A DNA stretch of 64,000 nt, from the NCBI RefSeq assembly GCF_900110205.1, contig NZ_FOCV01000001.1, forward strand, positions 248,001-312,000. Direction: 5' to 3'. Numbering within the stretch: the stretch's first letter is position 1; the number at the start of each line of letters is the position of its first letter. Below the pieces are notes generated by a model. It made no database searches and was not told the origin of the DNA. It saw only the letters and a program-made list of their open reading frames with translations. The position numbers and the translations under genes are program-made. Positions 21,389-30,712 of the stretch are shown here, piece by piece. This DNA is from Rhizobium tibeticum. Its GTDB lineage: Bacteria > Pseudomonadota > Alphaproteobacteria > Rhizobiales > Rhizobiaceae.

Positions 21389-21625
21389 ATGCCTACGCTT
21401 GCACGCGTCAAGGAACGCGCTGAAGAACAGTCCACCTGCATGACGCCGGATCAGCAGACGACGATCCGCATGCTGGCCAACGACCTGCACCGGCTGAACC
21501 AGTCGGTCATGAAAGCGGTCGATGCCGGCGTATCGGTCGAGCTTGTCCGCTCGGCAAGACACCATGGCGGCGACGGGAACTGGGGAGACCTTTTGATCCC
21601 CGTCATCGTCGCCGGGCGCAACTGA
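21389..21625 (+). CDS. Small protein of unknown function downstream of aceA
   Basis: A 78-residue protein starting MPTLARVKERAEEQSTC, with AAGGAGGAG 7 bases before the ATG, an excellent site. It is predicted to be mainly helical (TIRMLANDLHRLNQSVMKAV), ending in a short hydrophobic WGDLLIPVIVAG. No family is recognised. The 22-base gap and shared direction suggest it is co-transcribed with aceA, so a role linked to the glyoxylate shunt is possible. The next gene is convergent. Confidence 0.65.
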   Translation: MPTLARVKERAEEQSTCMTPDQQTTIRMLANDLHRLNQSVMKAVDAGVSVELVRSARHHGGDGNWGDLLIPVIVAGRN

Positions 21626-21644
21626 GCGAGATCAGGCGGCGCTC

Positions 21645-22514
21645 TCAGCTTCGGCTGGAGCGCTTGCCCGCGAAGAGATCGACATAGCTCTTCAGCAATT
21701 TCGTCATGCGATCGGCAACGGTCCGGATTTCCGGCCGGTGCCGATCTTCGTTGTTCATGACGATCCACTGCCGGTGGCGCAATTCCGGCAGCTCGCCGCC
21801 GAGGCGCTGCAGTTCGGGATCGAGGTCGCCGACGAAGCACGGTAACACCGCCTTGCCGGCAGATGCCCTCACCAGCTCCGGCAGCGAGCGCGGCCGGTTC
21901 ACGGTCGCAACGATCGAGCCGGCCGCGTTGCGATGCGGCCAGCGGAGATAGTTCGAGATCGCATCTTCTTCGGCGACCGCCACCCATCGATCCTCGGTCG
22001 AGTCGACATTGCGCCTGGTATAGACCGCATAGGCCACCTCGCCGAGCAGGCGGGCGGCAAGATTACCTTCCTCCGGTTCGAAGGCGCGGATACCGATGTC
22101 GCTTTCCCGGTAATTGAGATTGGCGCGCGCTTCGCCGATGGTCAACGAGATGGCGAAGGCATCACCGGGCTTGCGGATCGCAGCGAAATTCTCCGTCAGA
22201 AGCCACGCGACCCAAGTGCCGGCGGCAATCCTCACCGTTGCGCCGACACTTCCGGCCTGCCGCCAGCCGTCGACCTTGCGCGCCGCCGCCTCCATATCGT
22301 GCAGATAATCCAGAAGCACCTGGCCGTCGACCGTGAGGCTGTAGCCCGTCTGACTGCGGACAAAGAGAGCCTTGCCGATCTCATGTTCCAGATCGAGCAT
22401 GCGACGGCCGATCGTAGCGGGGCTCAGCCCGCTCGACGCGCTGGCACCGGTCAGCCCACCAAACCGGGCGACCTGAAGAAAAAGCTGAAAAGAGTCCCAC
22501 TGAGTGTTTTGCAT
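21645..22514 (-). CDS. LysR-family transcriptional regulator
   Basis: A 289-residue LysR protein. The winged helix-turn-helix is at residues about 5-62 (FLQVARFGGLTGASASSGLS then PATIGRRMLDLEHEIGKALF), joined by a linker helix to the effector domain (ATVRIAAGTWVA, ESDIGIRAFEPEEGNLAARL). The arginine pair IGRRM in place of the usual VSRRI/ISRAI is normal variation. It ends 19 bases from the convergent small gene after aceA, and a possible small gene diverges from it. Targets unknown. Confidence 0.9.
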   Translation of the reverse strand: MQNTQWDSFQLFLQVARFGGLTGASASSGLSPATIGRRMLDLEHEIGKALFVRSQTGYSLTVDGQVLLDYLHDMEAAARKVDGWRQAGSVGATVRIAAGTWVAWLLTENFAAIRKPGDAFAISLTIGEARANLNYRESDIGIRAFEPEEGNLAARLLGEVAYAVYTRRNVDSTEDRWVAVAEEDAISNYLRWPHRNAAGSIVATVNRPRSLPELVRASAGKAVLPCFVGDLDPELQRLGGELPELRHRQWIVMNNEDRHRPEIRTVADRMTKLLKSYVDLFAGKRSSRS

Positions 22515-22602
22515 TGACGAAAAACATAGTGGGATAATTCGCGTTTATAAAGCATATTTTGAGGAATAACTAAGGCGATGCCCAAGAGAGAAGGACATCG
22601 CC

Positions 22603-22833
22603 ATGATTACCCTAATCGCCATCGCACAGATTGCAGATCTGCTGAACGACAGCCGCGACAAGTATACGCCAAGAGCCGAAAAGGAATTCTACGAGAGCGT
22701 CGGCAGCTCCCGCTTGGTCCGCTTTGCGACCCTCCTCACGGCTCCCAGGCTAAGCGCCAAAACGCTTCGCTCCCGAACAGCGAAGCCTTCATCCGCCCGC
22801 AGCGATCAGGCCGCGTGTCTCGCCCGGTCATAA
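22603..22833 (+). CDS. Possible small protein, divergent from the LysR gene
   Basis: A 76-codon frame starting [20 protein letters not shown] with GAGAAGG about 9 bases upstream. The first 50 residues look like a real short helical protein ([19 protein letters not shown]); the last 20 are basic and low in information, and the frame runs 28 bases into the antisense end of the chemoreceptor gene. LysR genes often control a divergent neighbour, which gives some support. No family recognised. Confidence 0.4.
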   Translation: MITLIAIAQIADLLNDSRDKYTPRAEKEFYESVGSSRLVRFATLLTAPRLSAKTLRSRTAKPSSARSDQAACLARS

Positions 22834-24647
22834 TCGGGAGTGGCTTCGAAGCGGAACTGCTGAACCAGCGCCATCAACGCATCGGCTTCGGTGGCGAGCT
22901 GGCGGCTCGCCTCGGTCGTTTCCTCGACCATCGCGGCGTTCTGCTGGGTCATTTGGTCCATCGCATTGACGGCTCCATTGACCTCCTGCAGAGCGGCCGA
23001 TTGGTCCTGGCTTGCCGTCGCGATCGTTTCGACGTGACTGCTGATCGCGATGATGTCCTGGCTGATCGCGGCGAGCACCGAGCCGGTCTTCTGCACGAGG
23101 TTGGACCCGGTCAGGACCTCCCGCGTCGACTTCTCGATCAAGCTCTTGATTTCGCGCGCGGCGTCTGCGGAGCGCTGCGCAAGCTCGCGCACCTCCTGCG
23201 CAACGACGGCGAAGCCCTTGCCTGCCTCACCGGCGCGCGCCGCCTCGATACCGGCGTTCAACGCCAGAAGGTTTGTCTGAAACGCGATCTCATCGATGAC
23301 TTCGATGATTTGTTCGATCTGCTTCGAGGCCTCCTCGATGCGGTCCATTGCCGCGACCGCGTCGCTGACCACGACGCCGGAGCTATCGGCGTTCTTCTTC
23401 GTCACGGATACGGCATCGTTCGCCTCGCGTGCACGCACCGCAGAGGATGTGACTGTTACGGTGATTTCCTCAACGGCGGCCGCCGTTTCTTCTAGATTGG
23501 CAGCCTGTGCTTCCGTGCGCTTCGAAAGCTCGTCGGCGGAAGCCAGCATGGCGCCGGAATTGTTCTGAATCGAAGCGGCGTTGTCACGAATGCGCGCCAG
23601 CGTTTCCTGCAGGCGAACGAGCGACGCATTGAAATCGACGCGAAGCTGCTCCAGACGACCGACAAACGGCGTCTGGATCGCCTGAGAGACGTCGCCCTGC
23701 GCCAGACGCCCCAAGCCGGCGGCGAGCTGATTGACGGCGAAGTCGATCTGACCGTCTAGCGCGCGCTTCTCGGCATCGTTGCGGGCACGCTCGTCATCGC
23801 TGAACTGCCGCTGTTCGGCAGCCTGCATTTCCAATGCCTGGCGGGTGCGAGCATTGTCGCGGAAGAGAGCCAGAGCGCGTCCGATCGCGCCGAACTCGTT
23901 CTGCTTCTCCACGCAGGGGATCGGCCCGTCGAGATTTCCGGCAGAGACCGTATGGATGGTAGCGGTTAGCGCTTCCAACGGCCTGACGGACGCCCGGATG
24001 GCGAAGTAAGCGACCACGCCGACGAGCAGCAATACCGCCGCGCCAGCGCCCGCCACCAGCGTCAGCAGCTGCTGCAGGCTATTGTAGTAGACCTCCATCG
24101 GGATGCCGATGAAGAGGATGCCAACGTTCGAACCGGCTGTATTCTTGACCGGGAAATAACTGGTCATGAATTTGCGACCGAACAGCTCGGCCGGGCCGTA
24201 GTAGGCGTGTCCCTTCGCCAATGCCGCCTGCGCCGGATGATCGGCCGCGAGCTTCGTGCCAACGGCACGGTCACCGTTTTCCTTCTTCACGTTCGTCGAA
24301 ACGCGGACGTAGTCGCTGCCCTGGCGTTCAAATACGGTGGCAACCCCTGCAATCGACTGCGCGGTGCGATCGACCAGAACATGATCGCCAAGCGAGGGAA
24401 GCTTCTCTTCCGTTACGCCGGCGAGCGCGTTGTTGCTGACCTCGATCTTCACCGCCGGATCGCTGGCGCCGTAGAGGACGGCCATTGTCCGGCTGGCATC
24501 CTTGGCGTCGGACACGGCGCTCGTCATCACATAGGCGCTCAGATTGTAGTAGGTGACGCAGACGATCGCCGCGGTGCTGAAGACGAGTAGTACGAGCGTG
24601 ATGGCAACGATCTGGCGAACGATGGAAGCCGAGAACAGGCGCAGCAT
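22806..24647 (-). CDS. Methyl-accepting chemotaxis protein with periplasmic Cache-type domain
   Basis: A 613-residue chemoreceptor. A first membrane helix (about 10-33) is followed by a periplasmic region of about 160 residues with the single-Cache/Cache_3-2 look ([15 protein letters not shown]..., [20 protein letters not shown]). The second helix is at about 195-220, then HAMP, and the cytoplasmic hairpin with the conserved tip [20 protein letters not shown]. No C-terminal CheR/CheB-docking pentapeptide is seen (it ends YDRARHAA). Such Cache receptors often sense small carboxylates, but the ligand is unknown. A second receptor lies directly upstream with a very similar signalling half. Related to, but separate from, the mcpZ-like gene. 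Confidence 0.92.
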   Translation of the reverse strand: MLRLFSASIVRQIVAITLVLLVFSTAAIVCVTYYNLSAYVMTSAVSDAKDASRTMAVLYGASDPAVKIEVSNNALAGVTEEKLPSLGDHVLVDRTAQSIAGVATVFERQGSDYVRVSTNVKKENGDRAVGTKLAADHPAQAALAKGHAYYGPAELFGRKFMTSYFPVKNTAGSNVGILFIGIPMEVYYNSLQQLLTLVAGAGAAVLLLVGVVAYFAIRASVRPLEALTATIHTVSAGNLDGPIPCVEKQNEFGAIGRALALFRDNARTRQALEMQAAEQRQFSDDERARNDAEKRALDGQIDFAVNQLAAGLGRLAQGDVSQAIQTPFVGRLEQLRVDFNASLVRLQETLARIRDNAASIQNNSGAMLASADELSKRTEAQAANLEETAAAVEEITVTVTSSAVRAREANDAVSVTKKNADSSGVVVSDAVAAMDRIEEASKQIEQIIEVIDEIAFQTNLLALNAGIEAARAGEAGKGFAVVAQEVRELAQRSADAAREIKSLIEKSTREVLTGSNLVQKTGSVLAAISQDIIAISSHVETIATASQDQSAALQEVNGAVNAMDQMTQQNAAMVEETTEASRQLATEADALMALVQQFRFEATPDYDRARHAA

Positions 24648-24783
24648 AGATATCCCCCCGAGACATGAGCCTCGCAGGCTAATTCGAAAAATTTAAAGAA
24701 AATCTTCAAAATGTTGACAATCGTCAAGAATTTGAAATGGAGCCCCATGCCGGCCGTCGCCGGGCGCGGAACGCGAAAAATCA

Positions 24784-24810
24784 AAAAGACCCCGAACGAT
24801 CCGGGGTCTT
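24784..24810 (-). terminator. Intrinsic terminator after the mcpZ-like gene
   Basis: Minus-strand stem AAGACCCCG/CGGGGTCTT with a 7-base loop followed by TTTGA, 25 bases after the stop codon. It separates the two chemoreceptor genes, so each is probably its own transcript. Confidence 0.85.
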
Positions 24811-24834
24811 GCTCGGCGATAACTTTTGATCGTC

Positions 24835-27363
24835 TTATGCGGCGCGATAGATCGTGCCCTGCGTGTCACCGTCGATTTTGAACTGCTGGATCAGTCGCCG
24901 GAGCAGATCCGCTTCTGTTGCAAGCTCGCGGCTCGCGGCTGTCGTCTCTTCGACCATCGCGGCATTCTGCTGCGTCATCTGATCCATCTGGTTGACGGTC
25001 GCATTGACCTCCTGCAGCGCGCTCGATTGATCGTGGCTTGCACGCGCGATCGTCTCGACGTGCTGGCTGATCGTGACGATCTGGGCACTGATCTTTGCGA
25101 GCACCGTGCCGGTCTCCTGTACGAACTGCGAGCCGGAGCTGACCTCTGTCGTCGACTTGTTGATGAGGCCCTTGATCTCCTGTGCGGCGGCGGCGGAGCG
25201 CTGCGCAAGTTCGCGCACCTCCATGGCGACGACAGCAAAGCCCTTGCCGGCCTCACCGGCGCGCGCCGCTTCGATGCCGGCGTTCAATGCCAGCAGATTG
25301 GTTTGGAATGCGATCTCGTCGATGACGCCGATGATCTGCTCGATTTGGCGGGATGCATCTTCGATACGGCCCATCGCGTCGATGGCGTTGCTGACGACGA
25401 CTGCCGAGTCGTCGGCGCTGCGCTTGGCTTGTCGAACGATCTGATCGGCGTCCTTGGCACGCTCTGCGGAGGAGCGGACCGTCACCGTGATCTGTTCAAC
25501 CGCAGCGGCGGTCTCCTCAAGCGACGCAGCCTGCTGCTCGGTACGCTTGGAGAGATCTTCGGCGGACTGAGCCATCTGGTTGCCGTTACCCTGGATCATC
25601 TCGACGTTGTCGCGGATCTGGCTCATGGTTGCCTGGAGACGCATCATCGAACCGTTGAAGTCCTGGCGGAGCTGCTCGAGACGCCCGATGAACGGCGTAT
25701 CGATCGTTGTCGAAATGTCACCCTGCGACATCCGCTCGAGACCGGAGGCAAGCGCGTTGACCGCAAACTCGATCTGGCGATCCATCTCCCGCTTCTCGGA
25801 ATCGTTGCGATGGCGCTCATGCTCGGCCGCGGCGCGCTCTTCATCGCTCTGTTCCTCGATGCGGATCTTGGAGATTGCATTCTCCTTGAAGATGCCGAGC
25901 GCGCGAGCCATGTCGCCGATTTCATCATGGCGCTGATCGCCCGAGATGTTGGTATCGAGTGCGCCGTCGGCAATGCGGCGCATCGCGGCGGTGATCTGAC
26001 CGATCGGACGCTGCAGCGTCAGAACCAGGGCGATACCACCGATGATCGAGACCAGAATGCCAAGGCCGGTCGTCAGTACCGAAATGCCGTTCGCCTGCGT
26101 GCGCTCGGCGCCCGCGCTCTGCTTCTGCAGTTCGGCAAAGGTCGTCAGCTGCCCCCAGACGGCATCGAGCTGCTGGCGGGCGGAAGCGTAGTCGGCAACG
26201 CGCTGGTTAATCGTATCGACGAGGCTCTGGGCATCCTTGTCCATCGAGGCAAGAGCCGGAGACATGGCCGCGACGATATCTTCCGCGAAGTTCATACCCT
26301 TCGCGCTGGCGAGCAGCGTGTTCAGGTTGGTGCCGAGCGTCGCAATCTCCTGATGCAGGCGGACGCGGTTTTCCTTGCCCGGCTTGGCAGCGAATTCACC
26401 CAAGACGAGCTGCAGTGAATAGATTGCGCTTTCCAAACGACGCGTATCCTCGAGAACTGAGTTCGTCTGGGCGATGCGGCTGTCAAGCGCCACGAACGTC
26501 GTGGTCGCCTCGCGCATCATCTGCGTTGCTGTCAACTGCGTATAGGTCGACATCTGACGGAAGCGGGAGACAAGCCGCCCGAGATTGGCGATCGCTTCAT
26601 CGGTGCCGGCGTCGACGGCAGTTGCCTGCGCCTTCACGTCGCTGATCGTCTGCGACAGCGACTGCGTCATGCTCTTCTGGTTCTGCGGCACAGAAATTTC
26701 GATCAGCCGCTGTGCCTTCGTGATCGCAGCAATGGCGGCGGTGACGACCTTCAGCTTGTCGGCCGGCAACTGGGCCTTGTTGAAGTCGCTCATAACGGTA
26801 GCAAGTGTATCGCCACCCTTCAGCAGGCGATCGGCGGCGCGCAGCGTTGCCGTGGCGTTGCCTTCGTCCTTGCGGATGTTTTCTTCAAGCTGCTGCGCAT
26901 CGTAGTTCACGTTGAAGCGGCTTGTGATCATCACCTTCTGCGCGTCGTCGATCGACTTGCGCAAAGCGAGCTCCTGCTCATGCAGGGTCCACAGCTTGCG
27001 AACGGTGTCGGCGATCCCCGAAGTGCCGTCTGTCGCGGCCACAAGGTTGTCGCGGCCGCCATTGTCACCGATCTGCTTGAGCGTGGCGTTCAGCGTGCTT
27101 TGCTGTGTCTTGATGTCCCCATAAAGCTTGTCACGTGCTTCCTGGCTGGTGATCTGCAGGAAGTCGTCCATGGAGCCGTAGAGATCCTTGAACCCGCTCA
27201 GCGACTGCAGGACGCTGTTGGAGATTTCCATACGCCCCTGCAACAAGCCGGAAGCATATAGGCCGGTCAGGCCGACGGCAGAGATGCTCACGACGAAGGG
27301 CAATACAAAGATCATGACCTTGGTCTTGATCTTGAAACGGGAAAGAATCCTATCAATCAACAT
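24835..27363 (-). CDS. mcpZ: Chemoreceptor McpZ-like, very long periplasmic region
   Basis: An 842-residue chemoreceptor. Membrane helix 1 is at about 14-37, then an unusually long all-helical periplasmic region (about 38-423), helix 2 at about 427-450, HAMP at about 451-505, and the signalling hairpin with tip [20 protein letters not shown] near residue 690. A periplasmic part of nearly 390 residues matches what has been described for S. meliloti McpZ, and McpZ lies near aceA there (from memory). I start at 27363: GGAAGG lies upstream and the membrane helix follows at once. The ligand is unknown. No docking pentapeptide at the C-terminus. Confidence 0.8.
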   Translation of the reverse strand: MLIDRILSRFKIKTKVMIFVLPFVVSISAVGLTGLYASGLLQGRMEISNSVLQSLSGFKDLYGSMDDFLQITSQEARDKLYGDIKTQQSTLNATLKQIGDNGGRDNLVAATDGTSGIADTVRKLWTLHEQELALRKSIDDAQKVMITSRFNVNYDAQQLEENIRKDEGNATATLRAADRLLKGGDTLATVMSDFNKAQLPADKLKVVTAAIAAITKAQRLIEISVPQNQKSMTQSLSQTISDVKAQATAVDAGTDEAIANLGRLVSRFRQMSTYTQLTATQMMREATTTFVALDSRIAQTNSVLEDTRRLESAIYSLQLVLGEFAAKPGKENRVRLHQEIATLGTNLNTLLASAKGMNFAEDIVAAMSPALASMDKDAQSLVDTINQRVADYASARQQLDAVWGQLTTFAELQKQSAGAERTQANGISVLTTGLGILVSIIGGIALVLTLQRPIGQITAAMRRIADGALDTNISGDQRHDEIGDMARALGIFKENAISKIRIEEQSDEERAAAEHERHRNDSEKREMDRQIEFAVNALASGLERMSQGDISTTIDTPFIGRLEQLRQDFNGSMMRLQATMSQIRDNVEMIQGNGNQMAQSAEDLSKRTEQQAASLEETAAAVEQITVTVRSSAERAKDADQIVRQAKRSADDSAVVVSNAIDAMGRIEDASRQIEQIIGVIDEIAFQTNLLALNAGIEAARAGEAGKGFAVVAMEVRELAQRSAAAAQEIKGLINKSTTEVSSGSQFVQETGTVLAKISAQIVTISQHVETIARASHDQSSALQEVNATVNQMDQMTQQNAAMVEETTAASRELATEADLLRRLIQQFKIDGDTQGTIYRAA

Positions 27364-27661
27364 GGCGGTTCCGGCCTTCCATACACCACTCCTCCCGCCG
27401 GCCGCCTGGCGGGGCGTCGACCGAGTGCATCGAGCTGCTTTATTGGAACTATTGGAATCCCGGACACGAGGTCCGGTCGGCATTCATTGCCAGCTCGCCT
27501 CACGCCAACGCGGAAGCGCCCAAAATTCATCGAGTGAGTTTTGCAGAGGATGTCTTAATTTTCGGATAAGCGAAAAGGACGGACAGCCGCGTTCAAATCG
27601 ATTTATCCGCGAGATGGCCGGCGCGCAAATGCGCCTCATGCTGACCTATGGATTGTGAATG

Positions 27662-27805
27662 TCAGAACCAACGTGCGAGGAGGAGAGCGACGACGGCGGC
27701 CAGTGCACTGGCAGAGATGGCGAAATAGCGTACGGCGACGAGCTTGTTGTCGGGCTTGGCTTGAGCGATTGCAATGGCGCGGGCGCGTCGAGTGTTCTTG
27801 TTCAT
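27662..27805 (-). CDS. 47-residue single-helix membrane peptide
   Basis: A short frame MNKNTRRARAIAIAQAK... with a basic N-terminal third and one hydrophobic helix at the C-terminal end (about residues 24-44, YFAISASALAAVVALLLA), finishing RWF. GAGG lies about 11 bases upstream of the ATG. It is too short for most gene finders, but its composition (basic soluble start, clean membrane helix, tight stop) looks real. It stands alone between the mcpZ-like gene and the flavoprotein, same strand. Function unknown. Confidence 0.55.
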   Translation of the reverse strand: MNKNTRRARAIAIAQAKPDNKLVAVRYFAISASALAAVVALLLARWF

Positions 27806-27954
27806 CTGCAGAACCTCACTTCATCTCTGACATAACAATCCAACAAAACGACTTGTTGGTAAAGCTCTATTTAGTAAGTGCTTTTCCATCCGTCATTGAG
27901 GCAGGATGGCGCACCCTCCTTAAGAACTCTTGAATCGAGCGGGTTGTTTCCTGC

Positions 27955-29142
27955 CTACAAAGATTCGCCGGCAACGAAGCCGGAAGCCCACGCCCACTGG
28001 AAATTATAGCCGCCGAGCCAGCCGGTCACATCGACGCATTCGCCGATGAAATAGAGCCCCGGGACGCCTTTCGCCGCCATGGTGCGGGAATCGAGTGCGG
28101 CCGTATCGACGCCGCCGAGCGTCACTTCGGCGGTCCGATAACCCTCCGAGCCCGACGGCTTGATCTTCCAGTTCTGCACGGCGTCGACCAGGCGCAGCAA
28201 GACCTTGTCGGAAAGATCGGCCATGTGACCCGCGATGCCTTCCCGCTCGGTCAGGTATTGCGCCAGCCGCTTCGGCAGAATCTCGGCCAGTGCGGTCTGC
28301 GCGGATTGCCTGCCATTCGCCTTTTTCGCGGCCTTCAGGTGTTCCAACAGATCGACATCAGGCTCGATGTCGACGGCAATGTCATCGCCCTCACGCCAAT
28401 AGGAGGAGATCTGGAGGATCGCCGGGCCGCTGAGACCGCGGTGCGTGAAAAGCAGGGCTTCGCGGAATGCGGTCTTGCCGTGGCGGATTTCGGCAGGCGC
28501 GGAAATGCCCGACAGTTCGGAAAGGCTTTCGAGCGTGGCCTGATCCAGTGTGAGCGGTACGAGGCCGGGCCGCGTCTCCACCATGGGAAGGCCGAACTGC
28601 TCGGCGACGCGATAGGCTAAGCCGGTCGCTCCCATCTTCGGAATCGACTTGCCGCCGGTCGCCATGACCAGCGAGCGGCATTCGTAAGCGCCCTCCGACG
28701 TCGAGATGCGGAAGCCTTCGCCGCTCTTTTCAACGAAGCCGATATCCGTGCGCAGATGCAGGGCGGCACCTGCGGCTTGCATCTCGTCGAGCAGCATGCG
28801 GATGATGTCCTTGGCGCTGTCGTCGCAGAACAATTGACCAAGCGTCTTCTCGTGCCAGGCGATCCGGTGGCGATCGACCATGGCGATGAGATCCGACGGC
28901 GTAAACCGCGCCAGGGCCGATTTGCAGAAATGCGGGTTGGCGGAGAGGAAGCTCTTCGGAGCGGTGTTTATGTTGGTGAAGTTGCAGCGGCCGCCGCCGG
29001 AGATGCGGATCTTTTCGCCCGGCGATTTCGCATGGTCCAGAACAATGACCGTGCGGCCGCGCTGGGCGGCGCGAATGGCGCACATCATGCCGGCGGCGCC
29101 TGCGCCGATGACGATCACATCGCTGTTTCGCTGCAAAACCAC
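27955..29142 (-). CDS. HI0933/YhiN-family FAD-dependent oxidoreductase
   Basis: A 395-residue flavoprotein. The N-terminal FAD site reads VIVIGAGAAGMMCAIRAAQ, followed by the family signature GEKIRISGGGRCNFTN. The C-terminal end has GLYFIGECVDVTGWLGGYN then FQWAWASGFVAG, which closes the FAD fold in HI0933-like proteins. The reaction of most members is unknown; some relatives are NAD(P)-dependent reductases. It diverges from the glutamine-synthetase-like gene, with 120 bases between starts. Confidence 0.9.
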   Translation of the reverse strand: MVLQRNSDVIVIGAGAAGMMCAIRAAQRGRTVIVLDHAKSPGEKIRISGGGRCNFTNINTAPKSFLSANPHFCKSALARFTPSDLIAMVDRHRIAWHEKTLGQLFCDDSAKDIIRMLLDEMQAAGAALHLRTDIGFVEKSGEGFRISTSEGAYECRSLVMATGGKSIPKMGATGLAYRVAEQFGLPMVETRPGLVPLTLDQATLESLSELSGISAPAEIRHGKTAFREALLFTHRGLSGPAILQISSYWREGDDIAVDIEPDVDLLEHLKAAKKANGRQSAQTALAEILPKRLAQYLTEREGIAGHMADLSDKVLLRLVDAVQNWKIKPSGSEGYRTAEVTLGGVDTAALDSRTMAAKGVPGLYFIGECVDVTGWLGGYNFQWAWASGFVAGESL

Positions 29143-29262
29143 TTCCCTTGTCGAAAGCCGTCTTCTTTTTCCATCAAGAGGCGAAAGTCAACGTGCCCTC
29201 CCCCTCGCCAATTGCCAAACTCCAGCTATGATGCCTTTACGATCAACCCAAACCGGTGTGTC

Positions 29263-30699
29263 ATGTCCCCAAAAAAGACGACGCTGAAGCCTGCCAGAAA
29301 CGTACCTGCCTCGAAGAAGACCCCCCCGGACCCCGGACACCTGCGTGGCGTGACAAACTGGAAGGAAGCAGCGCAGTTCTTGCGGGCGCGTGGCATCGAA
29401 GACATCGAATGCATCACCCCCGACCTTGCCGGCGTGCCGCGCGGCAAGATGATGCCGAGCTCGAAATTCACCTCGAACACCTCGCTTGCCCTGCCCTCGG
29501 CGATCTACCGTCATACCATCTCCGGCGAGTATCCGGATGAGACGGAAAGCTTCCGCTACGAGCCGCGCGACAGCGACCTGAAGCTGGTTCCGGATCTCTC
29601 GACGCTTTCGGTGGTTCCCTGGGAAACCGATCCGACGGCGCAGGTGATCTGCGACATCGTTAGTGCGGATGGTGAAGAGGTTCCCTACACGCCTCGCAAT
29701 GTTCTTAAGCGCGTACTGAAGCTCTACGGCGACCGCGGCTGGAAGCCGATCGTCGCGCCTGAGATCGAGTTTTATCTCGTTGCCAAGAACGACGACCCGG
29801 ACTATCCGCTGCATCCGCCGAAGGGCCGCTCCGGCCGCGCGATCCTCGGCGGTCAGGGCTATTCGATCGCCGGCATCAACGAGTTCGACGAACTGATCGA
29901 CGACATCTACCACTTCTCGGAAAAGCAGGGCCTCGAGATCGATACGCTGATCCACGAGGAAGGACCGGCGCAGCTGGAAATCAATCTGCGCCACGGCAAC
30001 CCTATAGAGCTTGCCGACCAGGTCTTCCTGTTCAAGCGCACGATCCGCGAAGCCGCGATGAAGCACGGCATCTACGCGACCTTCATGGCCAAGCCGATGC
30101 AGGGGCAGCCGGGTTCGGCCATGCACATCCACCAATCGGTCGTGAACCAGGAAACCGGCAAGAACATCTTCTCCAACCCCGACGGTTCTGCGTCGCGCGA
30201 ATTTTTCCACTTCATCGGCGGCCTGCAGAAATACGTGCCGAGTTCCATGGTGATGCTGGCGCCTTACGTAAACTCCTATCGCCGGCTGACGCCCGATATG
30301 TCCGCGCCCGTCAACAATGCCTGGGGCTACGACAACCGGACGACGGCTTTCCGCGTGCCGGTATCTGATCCGCAGGCAAGGCGTGTCGAAAACCGCCTGC
30401 CGAGTTCGGACGCCAATCCTTATCTCGCGCTCGCCGCGTCGCTCGCCTCGGGCCTGCTCGGCATCATCAAGGGCATCGAGCCGACCGCGCCGACCGAGGA
30501 TACGGCGAACGAAGGCTCGATCGATCTGCCGCGCGGCCTTCTGGAAGCGGTCGCGCTGATGGAAGACGAGGAAGCTTTCGAGGAGGTGTTCGGCAAGGAG
30601 TTCCTCGGCATCTATGCCGGCGTGAAGCGCGGAGAGTTCGAGACCTTCATGCAGGTGATCAGTCCCTGGGAGCGCGAATTCCTTCTGCTGAACGTGTAA
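29263..30699 (+). CDS. Glutamine-synthetase-family gamma-glutamyl-amine ligase (PuuA-like)
   Basis: A 478-residue protein of the glutamine synthetase fold. The beta-grasp domain (IEDIECITPDLAGVPRGKMM) is followed by the catalytic domain with the metal-binding EIEFYLV, EEGPAQLEINLRHG, the ATP-site histidine segment GSAMHIHQS and ENRLPSSDANPYLAL. Length and the loose active-site motifs fit the PuuA group (gamma-glutamylputrescine synthetase) better than GlnA. The next gene is a PuuB-like oxidase 13 bases on, so together they would join an amine to glutamate and then oxidise it. The start is uncertain: the ATG at 29263 has only a weak ribosome site. The long frame to the left is antisense to the flavoprotein gene. 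Confidence 0.85.
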   Translation: MSPKKTTLKPARNVPASKKTPPDPGHLRGVTNWKEAAQFLRARGIEDIECITPDLAGVPRGKMMPSSKFTSNTSLALPSAIYRHTISGEYPDETESFRYEPRDSDLKLVPDLSTLSVVPWETDPTAQVICDIVSADGEEVPYTPRNVLKRVLKLYGDRGWKPIVAPEIEFYLVAKNDDPDYPLHPPKGRSGRAILGGQGYSIAGINEFDELIDDIYHFSEKQGLEIDTLIHEEGPAQLEINLRHGNPIELADQVFLFKRTIREAAMKHGIYATFMAKPMQGQPGSAMHIHQSVVNQETGKNIFSNPDGSASREFFHFIGGLQKYVPSSMVMLAPYVNSYRRLTPDMSAPVNNAWGYDNRTTAFRVPVSDPQARRVENRLPSSDANPYLALAASLASGLLGIIKGIEPTAPTEDTANEGSIDLPRGLLEAVALMEDEEAFEEVFGKEFLGIYAGVKRGEFETFMQVISPWEREFLLLNV

Positions 30700-30712
30700 G
30701 GAGGGCTGCGTC

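Noticed and set aside
24826..26418. Plus-strand open frame of 530 codons antisense to the mcpZ-like gene
   Set aside because: Composition is that of a mirrored chemoreceptor (Leu/Asp/Arg/His-rich) and the sense strand encodes perfect receptor motifs.
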